From positions 826,655 through 890,654 of the forward strand of contig NZ_FOYW01000001.1 of assembly GCF_900115285.1 (NCBI RefSeq): DNA of 64,000 nucleotides. Direction: 5' to 3'. The translations under genes were made by a program, and so were the position numbers. Under the pieces are notes generated by a model. The model ran no database searches. It saw only the letters and a list, made by a program, of their open reading frames with translations, and was not told where the DNA came from. This stretch comes from Marinobacter daqiaonensis (lineage in GTDB: Bacteria; Pseudomonadota; Gammaproteobacteria; Pseudomonadales; Oleiphilaceae). Numbering within the stretch: position 1 is the stretch's first letter; each line of letters opens with the position of its first letter. This document shows positions 45,983 to 57,408 of the stretch, one piece after another.

Positions 45983-46639
45983 CTACCGGCTGCAGGAAAC
46001 CAGGCTTTCCCTTGCCAGGGCCGTAATTCCTGGCCAGTCCCCCTGGCTGACCAGTGTTGCGGGCGTCAGCCAGGTCCCCCCCACCGCCACCACATTGGGC
46101 AGGGCCAGGTATTCCCTGGCGGTGTCCTGCCGGATGCCGCCGGTGGGACAGAAGGACACCCGGGGAAATGGCGAGGCCATGGCCTGCAGGGCCGCGATAC
46201 CCCCGGCCACGGCCGCCGGGAAGAATTTGAACCCAAGGTAGCCCTGCTCATAGCCGAGCATCAGCTCCGACACCGTGGCGATGCCCGGCAACAGAGGGGC
46301 GTGCGCCGTCAGCCCGTAATCCAGAAGCCGGGGTGTGATCCCGGGACTGACCACAAAGCGCGCACCGGCGTTCTCGGCCGCCCGATAACTCGCCGGATCG
46401 GTCACGGTTCCCGCCCCCAACAGGACATCATCCGGCAGGCGGCGGGCCAGCTGCTCGATAGCTTTCAGACCCTGGGGCGTACGCAGGGTTATTTCCAGCA
46501 CCCTGATACCACCGGCCACCAGGGCTTCGGCCAGAGGCAGCGCCTGCTCCTCCCGCTCAATGGTGATAACCGGGATCAGAGGGCCGGCGTCGAGTACCGA
46601 CGCGATCCGCTGCCGTTGGTCTTCCGAAAGACCTGCCAT
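45983..46639 (-). CDS. eda: 2-dehydro-3-deoxy-phosphogluconate aldolase (KDPG aldolase)
   Basis: Eda splits KDPG to pyruvate and glyceraldehyde-3-phosphate. The 218-residue protein has the Schiff-base lysine in YLGFKFFPAA (Lys138) and the catalytic glutamate in VLEITLRT (about Glu49). Motifs VSPGITPRLL and FCPTGGI bind phosphate. The start at 46639 (MAGLSEDQRQRIASVLDAGP) fits the family. It is the last gene of a zwf-pgl-eda operon, 33 bases after pgl. The palindromic element lies immediately downstream. Confidence 0.94.
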   Translation of the reverse strand: MAGLSEDQRQRIASVLDAGPLIPVITIEREEQALPLAEALVAGGIRVLEITLRTPQGLKAIEQLARRLPDDVLLGAGTVTDPASYRAAENAGARFVVSPGITPRLLDYGLTAHAPLLPGIATVSELMLGYEQGYLGFKFFPAAVAGGIAALQAMASPFPRVSFCPTGGIRQDTAREYLALPNVVAVGGTWLTPATLVSQGDWPGITALARESLVSCSR

Positions 46640-46672
46640 AAATGCTCTCCCAGCGTTCGACGTTCTGCCCGT

Positions 46673-47401
46673 TCAGGGACTCCAGTAAACCTGCAACGGC
46701 TGTCTGAAAAAATATCGTACCGGCATATCCCCGATTGCCTCCGGAGCTGATACTGCCCGGTCTAGAGCTTCCTTTTTGGCCGTTCCCGCCAGTTGCAGCA
46801 CCGTCAGGCCGGCGCCGCTCAGCGCCGGCAGGTTGAGTGTCAGGCGGGTCCTTTGCTGTGACGGCGGGCGCATCACAACCACCCCCGGAGGCCGGGATAC
46901 GTCCATTGCCCGCTCCAGCTCGGGGGCGTCCGGAAACAGGGACGCGATGTGGCCATCTTCCCCCATTCCCAGGATGACCACGTCCGCGGGCCACGCCAGC
47001 GCGGAGAGCCGGGCCGTTGCCTCGCTCGCCGCCTGCTCTGGTGCATCCGCCGTGGTGTCCGCCAACTCATGGAAGCAGGCGGCGGATGCCGGGCCCTGTA
47101 GCAGGGTTTCCCGGATCAGCCGGCTGTTGCGTTCCTCGCTCTCAGGCGGCGCCCAGCGCTCATCGGCAGGCACCACGTCGACGCTCTCCCAGGCCAGGCT
47201 TTCACCAGACAGACACCGGAAAAGTCCGACCGGGGTACGCCCCCCGGATATCACCAGCAAGGCACGCTCGCGGGTTTCCAGTACCGACCGCAACCTGTCC
47301 GCCACCTCGCCGGCCAGCGCCTGATCCCTGCCCTCGGCATCGCAAAACCGGACCAGGGCGACCCCCGGGAGGGGCTCCCTGCCCAACTCAGGCGTCTTCA
47401 T
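46673..47401 (-). CDS. pgl: 6-phosphogluconolactonase
   Basis: Pgl hydrolyses 6-phosphogluconolactone to 6-phosphogluconate. The 242-residue protein is of the DevB/Pgl type, related to the sugar isomerase fold. It contains [42 protein letters not shown] and [20 protein letters not shown]. It overlaps zwf by 14 bases, so translation is probably coupled. It completes the oxidative branch feeding Edd and Eda. Confidence 0.92.
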   Translation of the reverse strand: MKTPELGREPLPGVALVRFCDAEGRDQALAGEVADRLRSVLETRERALLVISGGRTPVGLFRCLSGESLAWESVDVVPADERWAPPESEERNSRLIRETLLQGPASAACFHELADTTADAPEQAASEATARLSALAWPADVVILGMGEDGHIASLFPDAPELERAMDVSRPPGVVVMRPPSQQRTRLTLNLPALSGAGLTVLQLAGTAKKEALDRAVSAPEAIGDMPVRYFFRQPLQVYWSP

Positions 47402-48878
47402 ACCAGCTCCTGCTGTCGCGGGTGATCATCGCAATGGAGGCCACCGGCCCCCAGGTTCCGGCGGCATAGCGCTTGGGGTGGGCATCGCATTCGTGGCAGT
47501 TGGCCAGCAGCTGGTCAACCCATTGCCAGGCATACTCCACTTCATCACGGCGGACAAAAAGGTACTGGTTGCCCTTGATCACCTCCAGCAGGAGCCGCTC
47601 GTAAGCGTCGGGGATGCGGTCATGATCGAAGGTTTCGGCAAAGGTGAGGTCAAGCGGTCCCTGGCGCAGCCGCATCCCCCGACTGAGGCCCTGATCCTTG
47701 GTCAGAATCTGCAGGGCCATACCTTCGTCCGGCTGCAGACGGATAATGAGTTTGTTATTGGCCAGATGTTTCTGGTCCGGGTCGAAGATATAGTGGGGCG
47801 CCGGCTTGAAATGAATGATCACTTCCGACCGTTTCTCGGGCAGCCGCTTCCCGGTACGTATATAGAAAGGCACGCCGGCCCACCGCCAGTTCTCGATCTC
47901 CACCTTGAGGGCCACGAAGGTTTCGGTATGGCTGTCCGGATTCGCGCCATCCTCCTCCAGATAACCCGGAACCGGCCTGCCTTCCGACGTTCCCGCAGTG
48001 TACTGGCCTCGCACCAGGTGGGTGTTCACCAGGTCCGGGGTCATTGGCCTCAGGGCCTTGAGCACCTTGACCTTCTCATCTCGGATACTGTCGGAGGACA
48101 GGTCCGAGGGGGGATCCATGGCCAGCAGGCAGAGCAGTTGCAGAAGGTGACTCTGGACCATGTCCCGCATCTGTCCGGCGCTGTCGAAATAGGACCAGCG
48201 GCCGTTGATGCCAACGCTTTCGGCAACCGTTATTTCCACGTGGGAGATGTGGTTCTGGTCCCACTGGGATGCGAAAAGATTGTTGGCGAACCGCAGGGCG
48301 ATGAGGTTCTGTACTGTCTCCTTGCCGAGATAATGATCAATACGATAGATCTGGTCTTCGTGAAAGACATCGGCAAGCTGGTCGTTCAGTTCGCGGGCGG
48401 ATGCCAGATCCTGGCCGATGGGTTTCTCGACAACGATCCGGGTTTTGCTGTCACAGCACCGGAGCCCCGCGAGATGGCCTGTGATCGTCGGATAAAGACC
48501 AGGCGGTGTCGCGTAATAGACGATCACAGTACCGGCAGCGGCAGCGGCTCCCTGCTCCCGCCAGTCGTCCAGAACGCGATACCCATCGGCACTGGCGAAA
48601 TCCAGCTGACGATAGCTGATCCGGCGCAGGAACCCTTCCCTGCTTGCGGAGCTTCCCTCGTCACCGTGCTCCAGATGCTGTTCAAGCTGCTCGCCGATAT
48701 GGGCAACAGCCTCAGCCTCGGTGTGGTCGCGACGGGCGAGCGCCAGTATGCGGGTTTCAGGAGCGAGAAGACCGGCCCGATGCAACTGGTACAGGGCGGG
48801 AAACAGCTTTTTTCCCGCCAGGTCGCCCATGGCCCCGAACAGCACCAGGTCGCACGCCGTACCAGGAACCGGGTTCAT
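47388..48878 (-). CDS. zwf: Glucose-6-phosphate 1-dehydrogenase
   Basis: Zwf oxidises glucose-6-phosphate to 6-phosphogluconolactone, making NADPH. The 496-residue protein begins [32 protein letters not shown] (nucleotide-binding GxxGDLA). The active-site motif is [13 protein letters not shown] with the substrate-binding DHYLGK. The ATG at 48878 has a strong AAAGGAGGT ribosome-binding site; the longer in-frame reading to 48995 is not family-like. It heads the operon and is divergent from hexR. Confidence 0.95.
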   Translation of the reverse strand: MNPVPGTACDLVLFGAMGDLAGKKLFPALYQLHRAGLLAPETRILALARRDHTEAEAVAHIGEQLEQHLEHGDEGSSASREGFLRRISYRQLDFASADGYRVLDDWREQGAAAAAGTVIVYYATPPGLYPTITGHLAGLRCCDSKTRIVVEKPIGQDLASARELNDQLADVFHEDQIYRIDHYLGKETVQNLIALRFANNLFASQWDQNHISHVEITVAESVGINGRWSYFDSAGQMRDMVQSHLLQLLCLLAMDPPSDLSSDSIRDEKVKVLKALRPMTPDLVNTHLVRGQYTAGTSEGRPVPGYLEEDGANPDSHTETFVALKVEIENWRWAGVPFYIRTGKRLPEKRSEVIIHFKPAPHYIFDPDQKHLANNKLIIRLQPDEGMALQILTKDQGLSRGMRLRQGPLDLTFAETFDHDRIPDAYERLLLEVIKGNQYLFVRRDEVEYAWQWVDQLLANCHECDAHPKRYAAGTWGPVASIAMITRDSRSWYEDA

Positions 48879-48969
48879 AGGACCTCCTTTCGCCAGGGAG
48901 CCAGGACGGCAAAGTCCGCGCCTGTTCTTTCGCGGGCACTCTCGTAGACAGCCGCACAACCAGAGTATG

Positions 48970-48983
48970 TTGTAATCATACAA
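48970..48983 (-). promoter_or_regulatory. Candidate HexR operator upstream of zwf
   Basis: TTGTAATCATACAA is a palindrome (TTGTA-N4-TACAA) lying about 90 bases upstream of the zwf ATG. It overlaps, on the minus strand, a TATGAT that could serve as a -10. HexR is known to bind TTGT- and ACAA-type half-sites in pseudomonads, although the spacing here (6 bases between TTGT and ACAA) is shorter than the reported 7-8. Confidence 0.45.
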
Positions 48984-49067
48984 AAATGATGGCAACTTCC
49001 CGGAAACTTTTCCATCTCCAGGCCGGTTATTTTGCGATTACTACCGATTCTTACGGGTAAGAGGCTT

Positions 49068-49073
49068 TATAAT
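49068..49073 (+). promoter_or_regulatory. Candidate -10 element of hexR
   Basis: A consensus TATAAT stands 65 bases upstream of the hexR ATG. The -35 region 17-18 bases before it is poor (CCGATT/CGATTC), so the promoter may be weak or dependent on an activator. Confidence 0.4.
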
Positions 49074-49138
49074 GCCCGAAATGAGGCCGTGTCCGAACGG
49101 CCCATGACACCCTATGAACACTCCGGGAGACGGGCCCC

Positions 49139-50023
49139 ATGACCAGGAAACCCCACATGGACGACAACCTGCTGGAAACCATAAAAGCCAGGCTGACAAC
49201 GCTGAACCGGTCAGAGCGCAAGGTGGCGGAGGCCATCCTGCGGGACCCTGCGGCCGCGACCCGTTACAGCATCGCCACGCTGGCCCGGGAGGCGGATGTA
49301 AGCGAACCCACCGTGAACCGTTTCTGCCGGGTGTTTTCCGCCACCGGGTTTCCGGACTTCAAGATACACCTGGCTCAGAGTATCGCCACGGGCACGCCCT
49401 ATGTCAGCCAGAATGTGCAACCGGATGACACCGTTGCCCAGTTTGCGGACAAGATCATGCTGGCCACCATGGCGAACCTGGACCGTGCCCGCCAGGGCCT
49501 GGCCGAGCGGGAACTGGCGAGTGCCATCGACTACCTGATCCAGGCCCGCCAGATTCATTTCTTCGGCATGGGGGGCTCGGCGCCGGTGGCCCTGGATGCC
49601 CAGTACAAGTTTTTCCGCTTCAATATCCCGGTCATGTCCTACCAGGATGCCCTGATGCAGCGCATGGTTGCGGCGGGTTGCACCACCGGTGACGTGGTCG
49701 TGTCCATTTCCTACACGGGAAGGACCCGGGAGATCATCGATATTGCCCGGATTGCCCGGGAGAACGGTGCCACGGTGATCGGCATCACTGCTCCCGGCTC
49801 GCCACTGGCAAACACCTGTACTGCGGTTGTATCGGTGAGCCCGACCGAGGACACCGATGTCTACATGCCCATGTCCTCGCGCATCGTCCAGCTGGCCGTC
49901 ATCGACATCCTGGCGACCGGCGTCACCCTGAAGCGCGGTGTGGACTTCCAGAACCACCTGAAAAACATAAAGCAAAGCCTGCGTCCGACACGGTTGCCGG
50001 AGACAGGCTCTGGGAAGGAATAG
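49139..50023 (+). CDS. hexR: HexR, RpiR-family transcriptional regulator of carbohydrate metabolism
   Basis: HexR represses zwf, pgl, eda and edd in pseudomonads and releases DNA when it binds KDPG. The 294-residue protein has an N-terminal RpiR helix-turn-helix (about 10-80, LNRSERKVAEAILRDPAAATRYSIATLAREADVSEPTVNRFCR in two blocks). A SIS domain follows (about 120-265) with the sugar-phosphate motif FFGMGGSAPVALDAQYKFFRFN and SISYTGRTREIIDIA. An alternative start at 49157 would drop six residues. It is divergent from the zwf operon, the usual arrangement. Confidence 0.9.
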   Translation: MTRKPHMDDNLLETIKARLTTLNRSERKVAEAILRDPAAATRYSIATLAREADVSEPTVNRFCRVFSATGFPDFKIHLAQSIATGTPYVSQNVQPDDTVAQFADKIMLATMANLDRARQGLAERELASAIDYLIQARQIHFFGMGGSAPVALDAQYKFFRFNIPVMSYQDALMQRMVAAGCTTGDVVVSISYTGRTREIIDIARIARENGATVIGITAPGSPLANTCTAVVSVSPTEDTDVYMPMSSRIVQLAVIDILATGVTLKRGVDFQNHLKNIKQSLRPTRLPETGSGKE

Positions 50024-50073
50024 TCAACCCACCAGGGGGGCCACCGCGGCCATCCGGCGGATCGATATCCCGT

Positions 50074-51921
50074 TTAAGGGCGCTCGACCTCGGCACGCTC
50101 CCTGAGGGTCCGGACATAGGCCTGGTATTCCTGCTGACCGTTCAGCTGGGCCAGTAACATGCGCATGTTTCGCATATCCTCGCTACCTTCCTCCACTTCA
50201 CCATCGGTCACGTCGGACAATGCGATAAGCACCAGATCGGTTCCCACAGCGGTGCTGCCAAACCGGAAATCCCCTTCACCGGGACGCGGCAGAGAGAACG
50301 CCTCCGCCTGGACTGGCCCGGGAACTGCTGACAGGTTGCGGGTCACATCGTCATACCGGGTCCAGTCATCCCCTTCCGGAGTCATCTCGCCGTCACGCAG
50401 GCGGCTCAGCATCGTGTCCGCCTTATCCCGCAACAGCTCAAGGGTCCGCTCACGCTCAAGACGCTCCCGGATCTGACCGGCCACCTCAGACAGCGGTTTC
50501 TCGCGCTCCGGATGATGTTCTGCGACCCGGGCCACCACAGTGGTATTCTCCTCGACGTCGATCAATTCGGTATTGAAGCCCTCCTGAAGAACGTCCCCGG
50601 AGAACAGCTGGCGCACCAGACCGGGGTGATCAAAAGGCGGTTCGTTGTTTTCACGAGTCACGTCCTCCCGCGTCCGGATAGTAAGGTCAAGCTGCTCAGC
50701 GGGGTACTCGAGGTTTTCCTCGGCATAGGCCAGGTCCGCCAGCTCGGTCCGCAGGCGAGCATACTCTTCGGCCGCCCGCTGGGTGGCCAGGCGCTGCCTC
50801 AGCTGTGGCTTCAACTCCTCAAAGCTGGGCGGTTCGGACTGCCGAACGTCCAGCAGCTTGATGAAGTGGGTGCCGTATTCGGTTTCCACCGGACCGGCCA
50901 CCTCGCCCTCGTCCAGGGCAAACATGGCCTCGTCGTAGGCTTCAGCCAGGTCACCGCGGACCAGATAGCCCAGGTCACCGCCTGCCTCAGCCGTCAGGGG
51001 ATCATCGGAATACTCACGGGCCAGCTCGGCAAAGTCTTCGCCGGCTTCCAGGCGTTCCTGTATCTCCTGAATCTGTTCTTCGGCCTGTTCACCATCCTCA
51101 ATCAGGATATGGGCCGTGCGCCGCTCTTCCGGCGTCAGCTCGTTGACCGTCTGCTCATACTGGGCGCGGAGCTCCTCTTCGGACACTTCCACCCGATCAC
51201 GGAGATTATCCAGGGAGAGCACCAGGTAACGCACATCCACGGATTCGGGCTCAAGGAACCGGCTCTGGTTCTCTTCGTACCAGGCCTCAATATCCGCATC
51301 GGTGATCTTGACCTGGTCGGCAACGGACTCACCGGTGAGTGTCAGGGTCCGGAAATCCCGCTGTTGCTGCTGGATAGCGAGAATCATCCTGGCCGCTTCC
51401 GCCGGAGCCACCCCGGCCTGAATCATCGCGCCCTGGATCTGGCCGCTGACATAATCCTTACGCAGCATTTCCCGGAATTCTGCGACGGTCATGCCCTGGT
51501 TGCGCACGAAGGAGACGAAGCGATCCTGACTGAACTCGCCATTGACCTGAAACAGCGGCAGGCTGACGATCAACTGGTCCACGCCCTGGTCGGATAGTGC
51601 CAGCCCCTGGGACGCGGCTTCCTGGGCCAGGATTTCCTCCCGAATCATGCTTTCCAGCACTTCCTGGCGGAGCTGATCCTCGTCCAGCATGGAGGGGTCG
51701 GGTCGTTCCATCTGGTTCAGACGGCGCTGGGTTTCGATCTGGACCATACGCAGGAACTCACGCTCCGTGATTTCCTCACCATTCACCGTGGCCACTTCGG
51801 GCTCACCGGAGAAACCGCCGACGATAGCGTCCATACCCCATATGGACAGTGAAACAATCAAAACCGCAATGATGATCTTGGCGATGGTGCCCTGGGCATT
51901 GTCACGAATATCTTGAAGCAT
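50074..51921 (-). CDS. ppiD: Periplasmic folding factor PpiD (SurA N-like and parvulin domains)
   Basis: PpiD is an inner-membrane-anchored periplasmic chaperone of the parvulin family, associated with SecYEG. The 615-residue protein has a membrane anchor at about 13-33 (GTIAKIIIAVLIVSLSIWGMDAI), a SurA-N-like region and a central parvulin domain (about 265-365). That domain contains EERRTAHILIEDGEQAEEQ, LAREYSDDPLTAEAGGDLGYL and VAGPVETEYGTHFIKLLDV. The C-terminal half is a long helical region. The order lon-hupB-ppiD is conserved in gammaproteobacteria. Isomerase activity is weak or absent in E. coli PpiD. Confidence 0.92.
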   Translation of the reverse strand: MLQDIRDNAQGTIAKIIIAVLIVSLSIWGMDAIVGGFSGEPEVATVNGEEITEREFLRMVQIETQRRLNQMERPDPSMLDEDQLRQEVLESMIREEILAQEAASQGLALSDQGVDQLIVSLPLFQVNGEFSQDRFVSFVRNQGMTVAEFREMLRKDYVSGQIQGAMIQAGVAPAEAARMILAIQQQQRDFRTLTLTGESVADQVKITDADIEAWYEENQSRFLEPESVDVRYLVLSLDNLRDRVEVSEEELRAQYEQTVNELTPEERRTAHILIEDGEQAEEQIQEIQERLEAGEDFAELAREYSDDPLTAEAGGDLGYLVRGDLAEAYDEAMFALDEGEVAGPVETEYGTHFIKLLDVRQSEPPSFEELKPQLRQRLATQRAAEEYARLRTELADLAYAEENLEYPAEQLDLTIRTREDVTRENNEPPFDHPGLVRQLFSGDVLQEGFNTELIDVEENTTVVARVAEHHPEREKPLSEVAGQIRERLERERTLELLRDKADTMLSRLRDGEMTPEGDDWTRYDDVTRNLSAVPGPVQAEAFSLPRPGEGDFRFGSTAVGTDLVLIALSDVTDGEVEEGSEDMRNMRMLLAQLNGQQEYQAYVRTLRERAEVERP

Positions 51922-52063
51922 GTTCCTCCCGGATCGCTCACGCCCTCTGGTCCCATCCTGCTGGTCCCGGGCTCGGCGTCAGGCCTCTTTCAGTGAATCT
52001 CTGGAAAGTCAGTCATCCCTCGTTGGAATAGCGGGAGTCGACCATTTGCGAACTGACTGAACG

Positions 52064-52094
52064 TAAAAAGGCGCATTCTGAATGGAATGCGCCT
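52064..52094 (-). terminator. Rho-independent terminator of hupB
   Basis: On the minus strand a 10-bp perfect stem AGGCGCATTC / GAATGCGCCT with a 6-base loop is followed by a T-run (positions 52065-52069 on the plus strand are A's). It lies 63 bases downstream of the hupB stop and upstream of ppiD. Confidence 0.8.
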
Positions 52095-52156
52095 CGAATT
52101 CGAGCAGGGCGGCCCGGGTCTCTGACAAAGCCAGTACCGCCCACCGAAGGAGTCCG

Positions 52157-52429
52157 TTACTTGACGGCGTCCTTCAGAGCCTTGCCTGCCTTGAATCCCG
52201 GCACCTTGGAGGCCGGGATCTTGATCTCAGCACCAGTCTGCGGGTTACGGCCGGTACGGGCAGCACGCTCCTTGACGGAGAAAGTACCAAAGCCGATCAG
52301 AGTAACCTGATCGCCTTTCTGCAGAGCGTCGGTGATGGCTCCGGTCATGGCATCCAGGGCGCGACCAGCGGCGGCCTTGGAGATATCGGCGGACTCTGCA
52401 ATTTCATCGATAAGTTCGGACTTGTTCAC
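52157..52429 (-). CDS. hupB: DNA-binding protein HU-beta
   Basis: This 90-residue nucleoid protein starts [28 protein letters not shown] and has the HU signature [37 protein letters not shown] in two blocks. It bends and compacts DNA as homo- or heterodimers. The start is GTG at 52429 with AAGGGG upstream. It lies between lon and ppiD, the usual position. A promoter with a consensus -35 lies at 52621-52650. Confidence 0.96.
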   Translation of the reverse strand: MNKSELIDEIAESADISKAAAGRALDAMTGAITDALQKGDQVTLIGFGTFSVKERAARTGRNPQTGAEIKIPASKVPGFKAGKALKDAVK

Positions 52430-52620
52430 ACTAAACCCCTTCGATTTCAGGTTGGAGATGGTCTCGGTCTGTTTATTTTTCTCGGACGTTCCCGACTATC
52501 GCACAAGCGGTCGGAGAATTCCATTCTTCACTTTTTTTATTCCTTGCGGCTGTTAACCGGTCCACGGAATAGGAATGACTGCGCGGGAGCCCTTGGTATT
52601 GGCTGCTTCACGGCGAAACA

Positions 52621-52650
52621 GTTATACCAACGGGCTCTCTGGCATGTCAA
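52621..52650 (-). promoter_or_regulatory. Sigma-70-type promoter of hupB
   Basis: On the minus strand TTGACA (52645-52650) and TATAAC (52621-52626) are 18 bases apart. This is a strong match to the consensus. It would give a leader of about 185 bases before the hupB GTG, so another promoter closer to the gene is possible. Confidence 0.6.
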
Positions 52651-52665
52651 CAAAGTACGCAGCTT

Positions 52666-55080
52666 TTAATGTGTGTTAATCCGTTCCGAGGTATCGGAGT
52701 CGTCATCCCGCTTGGCTGCACCCTGCCCCCGACTCGACGGAGTGTCTGCCAGTGGCTCCGGCGTGTACTCGAGCGCAATGTCCAGCACCTCGTCAATCCA
52801 CTTCACCGGACGGATCTCCAGGGACTCCTTGATGTTTTCAGGTATCTCCTTGAGATCCCTGACGTTTTCATCAGGTATGATGACCGTTTTGATACCGCCT
52901 CGATGGGCCGCGAGCAGCTTTTCCTTGAGTCCGCCGATGGGCAGAACCCGGCCACGCAGAGTGATTTCGCCGGTCATGGCGACTTCGGCACGAACCGGAA
53001 TACCAGTGAGTGACGACACCAGCGCCGTACACATGCCGATACCGGCACTGGGGCCGTCTTTCGGTGTGGCACCCTCGGGCACGTGAACGTGCAGATCCTG
53101 CTTCTCGTGGAAGTCGTCACGGATGCCCAGTCCCGGGGCCCGTCCGCGAACCACCGTCAATGCTGCCTGAATGGACTCCTGCATGACATCTCCGAGGGAG
53201 CCGGTTTTCACCACCCTGCCCTTGCCGGAGGTCACTGCCGTCTCGATGGTAAGCAGCTCGCCGCCCACCGAGGTCCAGGCAAGCCCGGTCACAGAGCCCA
53301 CCTGGTTGCTTTCTTCCGCCAACCCATACTTGAACTTGCGTACGCCCGAGTAATCCTCAAGCAGCTCCGGGGTCACTTCAAGGGTGCTCTTCTCACCGGA
53401 CTCCACGTGCTGCCGGACGACCTTGCGGCAGATCTTTGCTATCTCCCGTTCTAGGCCACGGACACCGGCTTCCCTGGTGTAGTAGCGGATCACGTCACGC
53501 AGGGTCTGCTCCGGCAGGGCCAGTTCATTCTTGCCCAGACCGTTGGCCTTGAGCTGTTTGGGCAGAAGGTATTTCCGCGCGATATTGACCTTCTCGTCCT
53601 CGGTATAGCCGGGGATGCGAATAATCTCCATCCGGTCAAGCAGGGCGGGCGGAATGTTCATGGAGTTGGAAGTACAGACGAACATGACGTCTGACAGATC
53701 GTAATCCACCTCAAGGTAATGATCGTTGAAGGTGTGGTTCTGCTCCGGGTCCAGCACCTCCAGCAGAGCGGATGCCGGATCACCGCGATGGTCCATCCCC
53801 AGCTTGTCGATCTCGTCGAACAGGAACAGGGGGTTCTTCACGCCCACCTTGGAAAGCTTCTGCAGGAGCTTGCCGGGCAGTGCGCCGATATAGGTCTTGC
53901 GGTGACCGCGGATCTCCGCCTCGTCACGAACGCCACCCAAAGCCATGCGGGTGTACTTGCGGTTGGTGGCACGGGCGATGGACTGGCCGAGCGACGTCTT
54001 ACCCACGCCGGGAGGCCCGACCAGGCACAGGACCGGTCCCTTCACCTTCTTTACCCGGCTCTGGACCGCGAGATACTCGAGAATCCTCTTCTTCACCTCT
54101 TCCAGGCCGTAATGGTCCTGGTCGAGAATCTCACGGGCCTTCTCGACATCGTGGCGGACCCGGCTGCGCTTCTTCCAGGGCAGTGCCAGCATCCACTCGA
54201 TGTAACCGCGCACCACTGTGGCCTCGGCAGACATCGGCGACATCATCTTCAGCTTGTTGAGCTCGTTCTCGGTCTTCTTGCGGGCTTCTTCCGGCAGACC
54301 GGCTTCCTCGAGCTTCTGCTCGAGGTCCTCGAAGTCGCCACCGCCCTCACCCATCGAGCCCATCTCCTTCTGGATGGCTTTCATCTGCTCGTTGAGGTAG
54401 TACTCGCGCTGGCTCTTTTCCATCTGTTTCTTGACCCGGCCGCGGATGCGCTTTTCAACCTCGATCAGGTCGATCTCGCTATCCAGGCGCCCCAGCAGGA
54501 GCTCAACCCGCTTGCGGATATCAAGGGCCTCCAGCAACTCCTGCTTTTCCGGCACCTTGAGCTCAAGATGAGCCGCCATTGTGTCCGCCAGGCGCTCCAC
54601 CTCATCAATACCGGCCAGAGCACTGGACACCTCTGACGGTACCTTGCGGGACATCTTGACGTATTTTTCAAACTCTTCGGAAAGGGTACGGACCAGCACC
54701 TCTTCCTCCCGCTCCGGCAGGGGGTCGGGTTCCAGCAGATCCGCGGTGGCCGTCAGGTATTCGCCCTCGGCGACGGCATCGAGCCGGGCCCGGGCATTAC
54801 CCTCCACCAGAACCTTGACGGTTCCATCCGGCAGCCGGAGCATCTGCAGAACCGTAGCCAGGGTGCCAACGTCAAACACGTCGGTCGGCGCGGGGTCATC
54901 GGTAGCTGCGTCGCGCTGGGACACCAGCAGGATCTCCTTGCTGCCCTCCATGGCCGCCTCAAGCGCCTGGATAGACTTTTCACGCCCCACGAACAGCGGC
55001 ACGACCATATGGGGGAAAACAACCACGTCCCGAAGGGGAAGCATCGGGTATTCGGTACGGGTCTCGGAAGTCGGGGTCAT
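52666..55080 (-). CDS. lon: ATP-dependent protease Lon
   Basis: Lon degrades unfolded proteins and specific regulators in an ATP-dependent manner. The 804-residue protein has an N-terminal substrate-binding LON domain ([26 protein letters not shown]). The AAA+ module has Walker [11 protein letters not shown] and Walker [11 protein letters not shown]. The C-terminal protease domain has the catalytic serine in [12 protein letters not shown] and a lysine region [18 protein letters not shown]. The ATG at 55080 fits. It is transcribed towards hupB. A candidate heat-shock-type promoter lies upstream. Confidence 0.97.
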   Translation of the reverse strand: MTPTSETRTEYPMLPLRDVVVFPHMVVPLFVGREKSIQALEAAMEGSKEILLVSQRDAATDDPAPTDVFDVGTLATVLQMLRLPDGTVKVLVEGNARARLDAVAEGEYLTATADLLEPDPLPEREEEVLVRTLSEEFEKYVKMSRKVPSEVSSALAGIDEVERLADTMAAHLELKVPEKQELLEALDIRKRVELLLGRLDSEIDLIEVEKRIRGRVKKQMEKSQREYYLNEQMKAIQKEMGSMGEGGGDFEDLEQKLEEAGLPEEARKKTENELNKLKMMSPMSAEATVVRGYIEWMLALPWKKRSRVRHDVEKAREILDQDHYGLEEVKKRILEYLAVQSRVKKVKGPVLCLVGPPGVGKTSLGQSIARATNRKYTRMALGGVRDEAEIRGHRKTYIGALPGKLLQKLSKVGVKNPLFLFDEIDKLGMDHRGDPASALLEVLDPEQNHTFNDHYLEVDYDLSDVMFVCTSNSMNIPPALLDRMEIIRIPGYTEDEKVNIARKYLLPKQLKANGLGKNELALPEQTLRDVIRYYTREAGVRGLEREIAKICRKVVRQHVESGEKSTLEVTPELLEDYSGVRKFKYGLAEESNQVGSVTGLAWTSVGGELLTIETAVTSGKGRVVKTGSLGDVMQESIQAALTVVRGRAPGLGIRDDFHEKQDLHVHVPEGATPKDGPSAGIGMCTALVSSLTGIPVRAEVAMTGEITLRGRVLPIGGLKEKLLAAHRGGIKTVIIPDENVRDLKEIPENIKESLEIRPVKWIDEVLDIALEYTPEPLADTPSSRGQGAAKRDDDSDTSERINTH

Positions 55081-55120
55081 AAGGAATCCTCTGACATTGT
55101 TTCTTTCAGCATACCACCGA

Positions 55121-55147
55121 ATATTGGGGTATTTTGGGCAATTGCAA
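55121..55147 (-). promoter_or_regulatory. Candidate heat-shock (sigma-32) promoter of lon
   Basis: On the minus strand TTGCAA (55142-55147) and CCCCAATAT (55121-55129) are 12 bases apart. This resembles the sigma-32 consensus CTTGAAA with a CCCCAT-type -10. It would start transcription about 30-35 bases before the lon ATG. Lon is a heat-shock gene in E. coli. Confidence 0.4.
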
Positions 55148-55223
55148 TGTTTTTACAGACGGTTTCCGAACAGCACGAAAGCCCTGCTCAGGGTTACATC
55201 GGCTTACCCGTCGGGGTGGTATA

Positions 55224-55249
55224 AAAAAAGGGCGTCGCCGCCCTTTTTT
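55224..55249 (-). terminator. Rho-independent terminator after clpX
   Basis: A GGGCG / CGCCC stem with loop TCGC is flanked by six A's on one side and six T's on the other, so it can terminate in both directions. It sits 31 bases after the clpX stop and before lon. Confidence 0.88.
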
Positions 55250-55280
55250 ATTGCAAGATCAACCGGGGAGACCAGGTTCG

Positions 55281-56564
<1,284 letters not shown>

Positions 56565-56664
56565 TGAATTACCTCTGGTCTGGTGTTCGGTGCCAATGTG
56601 TGGCCTGGTATGCACCGTTACCGCTTAAGTACGCGGCCACACAACGATTCGATTACCTTCAGTA

Positions 56665-57300
56665 TTATGTATTCGACGCACGCTTATCAAGTACGGTATC
56701 GATAAGCCCGTACTCCTTGGCCTGGGTCGGATCCATGAAATAGTCACGGTCTGTGTCCCGGGAGATGGTCGCAAGATCCTGACCGGTGTGCTCCGCCAGG
56801 ATACGGTTCAGGGTATCCCGAATCTTGAGAATTTCCTTGGTGTGAATCTCAATATCCGTTGCCTGGCCCTGGTAGCCACCCAGCGGCTGGTGGATCATGA
56901 CACGGGAGTGAGGCAGACAGGCCCGCTTGCCCTGGGCACCACCTGCCAGCAGGAAGGCACCCATGCTTGCCGCCTGGCCAACACAGAGTGTGGCGACATC
57001 CGGCTTGATGAACTGCATGGTGTCGTAGATGGACATGCCGGCCGTTACCGAGCCACCGGGGCTGTTGATATACAGATGGATATCCTTGTCCGGGTTCTCG
57101 GACTCCAGAAACAGCATTTGCGCCACGATCAGGTTGGCCATGTGGTCCTCCACAGGACCCACCATGAAAATAACCCGCTCTTTGAGCAGCCTTGAATAGA
57201 TGTCAAACGAACGCTCCCCACGGGAGGTCTGTTCGATGACCATCGGAATCAACGCCGCGCTGGCGTCCATGGCGGAACCATCAAAAGGTTTCTGGGTCAT
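56665..57300 (-). CDS. clpP: ATP-dependent Clp protease proteolytic subunit ClpP
   Basis: This is the 211-residue serine protease subunit. The catalytic triad is visible: Ser112 in [10 protein letters not shown], His137 in [11 protein letters not shown] and a later Asp in [12 protein letters not shown]. An in-frame GTG at 57312 would add four residues. The ATG at 57300 is preferred because the AAGGAG site lies about 12 bases upstream, whereas it directly touches the GTG. The gene precedes clpX and follows tig, the standard order. Confidence 0.96.
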   Translation of the reverse strand: MTQKPFDGSAMDASAALIPMVIEQTSRGERSFDIYSRLLKERVIFMVGPVEDHMANLIVAQMLFLESENPDKDIHLYINSPGGSVTAGMSIYDTMQFIKPDVATLCVGQAASMGAFLLAGGAQGKRACLPHSRVMIHQPLGGYQGQATDIEIHTKEILKIRDTLNRILAEHTGQDLATISRDTDRDYFMDPTQAKEYGLIDTVLDKRASNT

Positions 57301-57349
57301 GTCTGGCTGCACTCCTTATTGGGAATCGCACTGAGTTGGTTTTCACAAA

Positions 57350-57376
57350 GAAACAGCCGGACAAGCCGGCTGTTTC
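57350..57376 (-). terminator. Hairpin between tig and clpP, likely tig terminator or attenuator
   Basis: A perfect 11-bp stem GAAACAGCCGG / CCGGCTGTTTC with loop ACAAG lies 33 bases downstream of the tig stop on the minus strand. The following T-tract is short and interrupted (TTTC, then TTTGTG), so termination may be partial, letting some transcripts read into clpP. Confidence 0.7.
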
Positions 57377-57408
57377 TCCGGGCAGTCAGCCCAAGGCAAT
57401 GGTTGCTG

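Noticed and set aside
47478..48947. 489-codon plus-strand reading frame opposite zwf
   Set aside because: Antisense shadow of a gene with clear glucose-6-phosphate dehydrogenase motifs.
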